Shown: piece by piece, positions 60,179 through 64,000 of the stretch
How the letters are laid out: each line of letters opens with the position of its first letter
How positions within the stretch are numbered: the first letter of the stretch is position 1
Origin: Lentzea jiangxiensis
GTDB taxonomy: Bacteria; Actinomycetota; Actinomycetes; Mycobacteriales; Pseudonocardiaceae
NCBI RefSeq assembly: GCF_900104175.1
Contig: NZ_FNIX01000016.1
Location: forward strand, 1 to 64,000
DNA length: 64,000 nucleotides
Direction: 5' to 3'
Notes under the pieces: model-generated
What the model was told of the DNA's origin: nothing
Seen by the model: the letters and a program-made list of their open reading frames with translations, nothing else
The model's database searches: none
Translations under genes and position numbers: made by a program

Positions 60179-60945
60179 GCCTGCACACCTCGCAGCTCGT
60201 GCTCCAGCGCCTCGAGCTCGGCACCGCCGGCCATCTGCTTCGTCAGCTCGCCGATGCCGATCTCGGACTTCTCGTAGCTGCCCAGCGCGCGGCCCCGCTT
60301 GAGCAGCAGGAAGCGGTCGGCGACCGGGTAGGCGTGGTGCGGGTTGTGGGTGATCAGCACGACGCCGAGGCCGCGATCACGCGCCTGGGCCACGTACTTC
60401 AGCACCACACCGGCCTGCTTCACGCCGAGAGCGGCGGTCGGTTCGTCGAGGATCAGCACCTTGGCGCCGAAGTGCACGGCGCGGGCGATGGCGACGCACT
60501 GCCGTTCGCCGCCGGACAGGGTGCCGACGGGCTGCTCGACGTCGCGGAGGTCGATGCCCATGTCGGACAACGCCTTCCTGGTGATCTCGCGCCCCTTCCG
60601 CCGGTCCAGGAAACCGAACTTCGTCGTCGGTTCCGAGCCCAGGAAGAAGTTGCGCCACACCGACATCAGCGGCACGACCGCGAGGTCCTGGTACACGGTC
60701 GCGATGCCGTGGTCGAGCGCGTCGCGGGGTGAGGAGAAGCGGATCTCCTCGCCCTCGACCCTGAACGAGCCCCGGTCGTGCTGGTGCACCCCGGCCAGGA
60801 CCTTGATCAGGGTCGACTTGCCGGCGCCGTTGTCGCCGAGCACGCAGGTGACCTCGCCGGCGTTGACCACGGTGGACACGTCGCTCAGGGCGATGACGCT
60901 GCCGTAGGTCTTGCCGATGTTCTCGACCTCGATGAGTGGCGTCAT
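60175..60945 (-). CDS. Sugar/inositol ABC transporter ATPase
   Basis: This 256-residue ATPase has Walker A GDNGAGKST, signature LSGGERQCVAIARAV and Walker B VLILDEPTAALG. It resembles a single-domain RbsA/XylG-type ATPase, shorter than the double version. It would drive inositol or a related sugar uptake with the permease and binding protein next to it. The ATG at 60945 overlaps the permease stop by 4 bases. Confidence 0.93.
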   Translation of the reverse strand: MTPLIEVENIGKTYGSVIALSDVSTVVNAGEVTCVLGDNGAGKSTLIKVLAGVHQHDRGSFRVEGEEIRFSSPRDALDHGIATVYQDLAVVPLMSVWRNFFLGSEPTTKFGFLDRRKGREITRKALSDMGIDLRDVEQPVGTLSGGERQCVAIARAVHFGAKVLILDEPTAALGVKQAGVVLKYVAQARDRGLGVVLITHNPHHAYPVADRFLLLKRGRALGSYEKSEIGIGELTKQMAGGAELEALEHELRGVQA

Positions 60946-61991
60946 CGCCGGACCCTTTCCGCTCGGCGGCGCAGCACGTTGTTCACCAGCACGGCGGCCA
61001 GCAGCATCACGCCGAGGAACAGCTGGAACCAGTCGCTGTTCCAGCCGGCGTAGACAATGCCCTGCCGGGCCATGCCGAAGATCAGCGCGCCGATCGCCGC
61101 GCCCACCGCGGAGCCGAAGCCGCCGGTGAGCAGGCAGCCGCCGATGACCGCCGCGATGATGTACTTGAACTCCTCGCCGATGCCCTGGTTCGCCTGCACG
61201 CTCGCGTACCGCAGGATGTTGATCGAGCCGACCAGCCACGCGGCGAACGCCGTCGTCATGAACAGCAGGATCTTGGACCGCACCACCGGCACACCGACTG
61301 ACCGCGCGTTCTGCGCCGCACCGCCGACCGCGAAGATCCAGTTGCCGAACCTCGTGCGCAGCAGCACGACCGACGCCACGACGGTGAACAGGACCCACCA
61401 GATGATCGACACGAAGAAGCTGGTGCCGCCGATCTGGAACGTCGAGGCGAACAGGAACCCGGCCGACTCGTAGCCCGCCGTCTCCCGCATGCCCGACACC
61501 TGCACGCTGCCCGTCACCAGGCGCGTGACGCCGAGGTTGAGACCCTGCAGGGCGAGGAAGCTGCCCAGCGTCACGATGAAGCTCGGCAGGCCCGTGCGCA
61601 TCACGAGCCAGCCGTTGAGCGCGCCCACCGCCAACGCGAAGGCGAGCGACACCAGCAGCGACAGCCAGACGTTCAGTCCGAGCCGGGTGGCGAGGAGAGC
61701 CGTGACGAGCGCCGTGGAGGCGGTCATGACACCGGCGGACAGGTCGAACTCGCCGCCGATCATCAGCAGTGCCACCGCGACCGCCATGATCCCGAGCATG
61801 GAGGCGTCGTCCAGCCAGGTGGCCGCGCCGCCCACGCTCAGGAACTGCTCGGTGACCACGGAGAAGAACAGGAACACGAGCAGTGCGCCGAGCATCGCGC
61901 CGATCTCGGGGCGCTTGACCAGCTGGTCCAGCGCCCTGGGCTTGCCCAGCCGTTCGTCGGCAGCCGGTGGAGCTGTGGCTGTCACGGTCAT
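60942..61991 (-). CDS. Sugar/inositol ABC transporter permease
   Basis: This 349-residue protein has about ten membrane segments of the RbsC class, with MLGIMAVAVALLMIGGEFDL and VGALNGWLVMRTGLPSFIVT as typical stretches and a conserved AAVIGGCLLTGGFGSAVGA. It forms the channel for the adjacent ATPase. It lies 15 bases after the binding-protein gene. Confidence 0.93.
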   Translation of the reverse strand: MTVTATAPPAADERLGKPRALDQLVKRPEIGAMLGALLVFLFFSVVTEQFLSVGGAATWLDDASMLGIMAVAVALLMIGGEFDLSAGVMTASTALVTALLATRLGLNVWLSLLVSLAFALAVGALNGWLVMRTGLPSFIVTLGSFLALQGLNLGVTRLVTGSVQVSGMRETAGYESAGFLFASTFQIGGTSFFVSIIWWVLFTVVASVVLLRTRFGNWIFAVGGAAQNARSVGVPVVRSKILLFMTTAFAAWLVGSINILRYASVQANQGIGEEFKYIIAAVIGGCLLTGGFGSAVGAAIGALIFGMARQGIVYAGWNSDWFQLFLGVMLLAAVLVNNVLRRRAERVRR

Positions 61992-62006
61992 CTCCCCGCC
62001 TCCTCC

Positions 62007-62993
62007 TTACCTCTTGCCGTTCTTGGCGTACTCCGCGACCTTGTCCACGTTGGTCTTGTCGACGAAGCCGGGTCCGGTGAGGACGGGCTTGCCACCACCG
62101 AGCGTGTTGGCGTTGTCCTTGAAGAGCTTGAGCATCACGACCGGCAGGTAGCCCTGCTGGTACTGCTGCTGGTCGACGGCGAAGAGCACCTCGCCCGCCT
62201 TGATCGCGCTGACCACGTCGGCGTTGAGGTCGAACGTCGCGACCTGCGCCTTGGAGCTCGCGCCCTTGATGGCGGACGCCGCGTTCACGGCGACCTGCGG
62301 GTTGAGCGCCAGCACGCCGTCGACGGACGCGTCGGACTGCAGCTTGGCCCTGATGCGGGCCTCGATGTCGGTCGGGTTGGAGATGTCGACCTGGAGGTTC
62401 TCCACCGCGCCGCCGAAGCCGGAGCGGGCACCGTCGCAGCGCTGGTTGAGGCCCGAGTTGCCGGCCTCGTGGATCACGCAGAGCAGCTTGGTCTTGCCGG
62501 CGGCCTTGAGCTTCTCGCCGGCTTCCTCACCGGCGATCGTCTCCTCCTGGCCGACGTGCGCCATGGCGCCGAACTCCGCGCTCTTCGCGCTGCCGGAGTT
62601 GATCGTGATGACCGGGATGCCGGCCTTCACCGCGTTCTCGACGGACGTCTTGAGCGCGTCCGGGTTCGCCATCGACACCACGATGCCGCCGACCTTCTGC
62701 GACACGGCGTTGTCGATCAGCTTGGCCTGGGCGCCGGGGTCGCCGTCGGAGTTGTACGTGACGCCGACGCCGAGCTGCTTGCCCGCGTCCTCGGCACCGA
62801 CCTTCACGACGCTCCAGAACGCGTCACCCGCGGTGCCGTGCGTGATGACGGACACCTTCAGGTCACCCGAGGCCTGCGAGCTGTTGTTGCCGCCGGTGTT
62901 CTGCGTGTTGGTGCCGGTCGGACCGCTGCACGCGGTGAGTAGAGCAACACCCGCGAGCGCCACGCCCGCGCGGATGACCAAGCGAGACTTCAT
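62007..62993 (-). CDS. Sugar/inositol-binding lipoprotein of ABC transporter
   Basis: This 328-residue protein has a signal peptide and lipobox ALLTAC at about residue 23, then a type I periplasmic-binding fold of the RbsB class (VSVITHGTAGDAFWSVVKVG, VSMANPDALKTSVENAVKAG, ATFDLNADVVSAIKAGEVLF). It delivers inositol or a related cyclitol to the permease. The Asn/Gln/Gly-rich linker (TQNTGGNNSSQ) tethers it to the membrane. It is encoded 14 bases after the TIM-barrel gene. Confidence 0.92.
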   Translation of the reverse strand: MKSRLVIRAGVALAGVALLTACSGPTGTNTQNTGGNNSSQASGDLKVSVITHGTAGDAFWSVVKVGAEDAGKQLGVGVTYNSDGDPGAQAKLIDNAVSQKVGGIVVSMANPDALKTSVENAVKAGIPVITINSGSAKSAEFGAMAHVGQEETIAGEEAGEKLKAAGKTKLLCVIHEAGNSGLNQRCDGARSGFGGAVENLQVDISNPTDIEARIRAKLQSDASVDGVLALNPQVAVNAASAIKGASSKAQVATFDLNADVVSAIKAGEVLFAVDQQQYQQGYLPVVMLKLFKDNANTLGGGKPVLTGPGFVDKTNVDKVAEYAKNGKR

Positions 62994-63007
62994 CGTCTCC
63001 AGTCCCT

Positions 63008-63868
63008 TCAGAGGATCTTGCTGAGGTGCGCAAGGCTGCGCGCGGTGTCCTGGAGTGGCTTGTCCACCGGACTTCCGTGCTGGAGCCGGGTGTCCTGCTC
63101 GAGCACGAACCAACCGGTGTAGCCCGCCTCTTGAACGGACCGCACCAGTGCTACCACGTCCACGTCGCCGTCCCCGAGCGGCACGTAGATGCCCCGTTCC
63201 ACGGCATCGGTGTAACTGAGCTCGCCGCCGCGCACCTTCGCCGCGATCTCGCCACGCACGTCCTTGAGGTGCACGTGGCCGACGCGGTCCGGGTAGCGGC
63301 GCGCCAGCTCGACCGGGTCCGTGCCACCGATGAGCAGGTGGCCGGTGTCCAGGCAGAGCTGGAGATCGGAGTCCGCGAGGAACCGCTCGACCTCCGCCTC
63401 CCGCTCGACGTGGGTGCCCACGTGCGGGTGCAGCACGGTGCGCAGACCGTGCTCCGCGGCGATCTCGCGGATCTTCGCGCAGGTGTCGACGAGGGTCTTC
63501 CACTCGTCGTCGGTGAGCTTCGGCGTCTCGTCGTAGCCGTCCAGACCGGTCGCGGCGGCGAGGACGAGGACCTCGCCGCCACCGGCCCGCAGGATCGCGG
63601 CCACGCGAGCGGCTTCGTCCAGGGTGGACCGGACGTCGGTGTGCAGGGTGACGGCGAGGAAGCCGCCGACCAGCGCCAGCTCGTGCCCGCTCAGCAACGC
63701 CTTCAAGGCTTCGGGGTCCGCGGGCAGGTAGTCGGGCGGGCCGAGCTCCGTGGCGGTGAGGCCCAGGGAGCGCATCTCGCCCAGCACCGTCTCGGACGGG
63801 AGCACGTCGCCCCAGCCCGGTACCTCGCACACGCCCCAGGAGATCGGTGCCCCAGCGATCTTCGCCAT
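63008..63868 (-). CDS. IolE-like sugar isomerase/dehydratase (TIM barrel)
   Basis: This 286-residue TIM-barrel (xylose-isomerase-like) protein starts with APISWGVCEVPGWGDVLP, and has metal-ligand regions TVLHPHVGTHVE, LCLDTGHLLIGG and VGHVHLKDVRGE. In inositol clusters such proteins act as inosose dehydratase (IolE) or inosose isomerase (IolI). Context and the N-terminal motif favour one of these, but I cannot choose firmly. Confidence 0.78.
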   Translation of the reverse strand: MAKIAGAPISWGVCEVPGWGDVLPSETVLGEMRSLGLTATELGPPDYLPADPEALKALLSGHELALVGGFLAVTLHTDVRSTLDEAARVAAILRAGGGEVLVLAAATGLDGYDETPKLTDDEWKTLVDTCAKIREIAAEHGLRTVLHPHVGTHVEREAEVERFLADSDLQLCLDTGHLLIGGTDPVELARRYPDRVGHVHLKDVRGEIAAKVRGGELSYTDAVERGIYVPLGDGDVDVVALVRSVQEAGYTGWFVLEQDTRLQHGSPVDKPLQDTARSLAHLSKIL

Positions 63869-63870
63869 GC

Positions 63871-64000
63871 CTAGTTCCCCTCGATCCTCACCGGTGCGCC
63901 GCTGCGGCGCGACTGCTCACAAGCTTCTGCCAGGCGAAGGCTGATCAAACTCTCTCGCGCCGGGGACGGATTCGCGACCTCGCCCCTGATGACCTGCGTG
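63871..64000 (-). CDS. C-terminal fragment of a Gfo/Idh/MocA oxidoreductase (inositol dehydrogenase-like), cut by window end
   Basis: The last 42 codons of a leftward gene are visible, ending in SLRLAEACEQSRRSGAPVRI and a TAG stop. This matches the C-terminal helix of Gfo/Idh/MocA dehydrogenases such as IolG. It lies 2 bases upstream of the TIM-barrel gene and in the same direction, consistent with the first step of inositol catabolism. The rest lies outside the window. Confidence 0.75.
   Translation of the reverse strand, partial: TQVIRGEVANPSPARESLISLRLAEACEQSRRSGAPVRIEGN

Noticed and set aside
1..64000. CRISPR arrays.
   Set aside because: No regularly spaced direct repeats were seen.

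Overview
The window is high-GC actinobacterial DNA. The gene neighbourhoods (mshD next to a GlnR-type regulator, pstSCAB with PHO boxes, cysA/sseC behind a Cys leader peptide, an RsiG-type anti-sigma factor, DUF3073) point to a Pseudonocardiaceae-like genome such as Lentzea, Saccharothrix or Amycolatopsis. That genus-level placement is inference from gene content, not a computed result.

Positions 1-17,360 are accessory DNA built from tandem integrative elements at a tRNA 3' end. Three copies of a core (tRNA T-arm, acceptor strand, CCA and the tRNA's own terminator) lie at 1594-1661, 14436-14503 and 17296-17360. Element 1 (about 12.9 kb) is an AICE of the pSAM2 type: integrase, excisionase, RepSA-like initiator, FtsK-like transfer ATPase, small accessory proteins, Pra-like activator, an HTH/phospholipase-D-fold regulator and a Nudix (Pif-like) protein. 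Its cargo is a GC-poorer three-gene cassette (nuclease, middle component, Rad50-like ATPase) that looks like an ABC-three-component defence system. Element 2 (about 2.9 kb) is a remnant with a decayed integrase and a methyltransferase. A ScoMcrA-head/PD-(D/E)xK nuclease and a 136-bp palindromic structure sit to the left. A ~248-bp module is repeated at 13551 and 15541.

The most unusual region is 18,378-19,505. A conserved actinobacterial protein of unknown function (DUF7873-like, from memory) is followed by two tRNA-like genes whose halves are in reversed order: T-arm plus 3' acceptor strand come first, then 5' acceptor strand plus D-arm. In each, the two acceptor strands pair over 7 bp only when read as a circular permutation, and helices flank the split anticodon arm. 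My best folds give anticodons UCA and CUA (both stop-codon readers), but this is tentative because U33 is absent. A strong hairpin ends the locus.

From 19,569 on the content is mostly chromosomal core: DHA2-type MFS exporter, a broken alcohol dehydrogenase, DUF6328 and DUF4241 proteins, DusB, a lipoprotein, a GGDEF diguanylate cyclase, a large proline-rich LCP cell-wall ligase, phoU, pstB-A-C-S, mshD, glnR-like regulator, hydrolase, LmeA-like and thioredoxin-like proteins, the cysA/sseC sulfur operon with leader peptide, a nitrobindin-like protein, pxpBC under a three-palindrome operator, a secreted GH18 chitinase, pabC-like, Fur, ygfZ-like, BKACE, RsiG, MFS, DUF3073 and an OYE-family reductase. 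The right end (55,610-64,000) is a tightly overlapping leftward myo-inositol catabolism/uptake operon (iolD, iolB, Cgl0159-like, iolC, sugar ABC transporter, TIM-barrel isomerase, partial Gfo/Idh/MocA dehydrogenase). The diguanylate cyclase and the RsiG homologue give two ends of a possible c-di-GMP circuit, and the two PHO boxes tie phoU and pstS to PhoP control.
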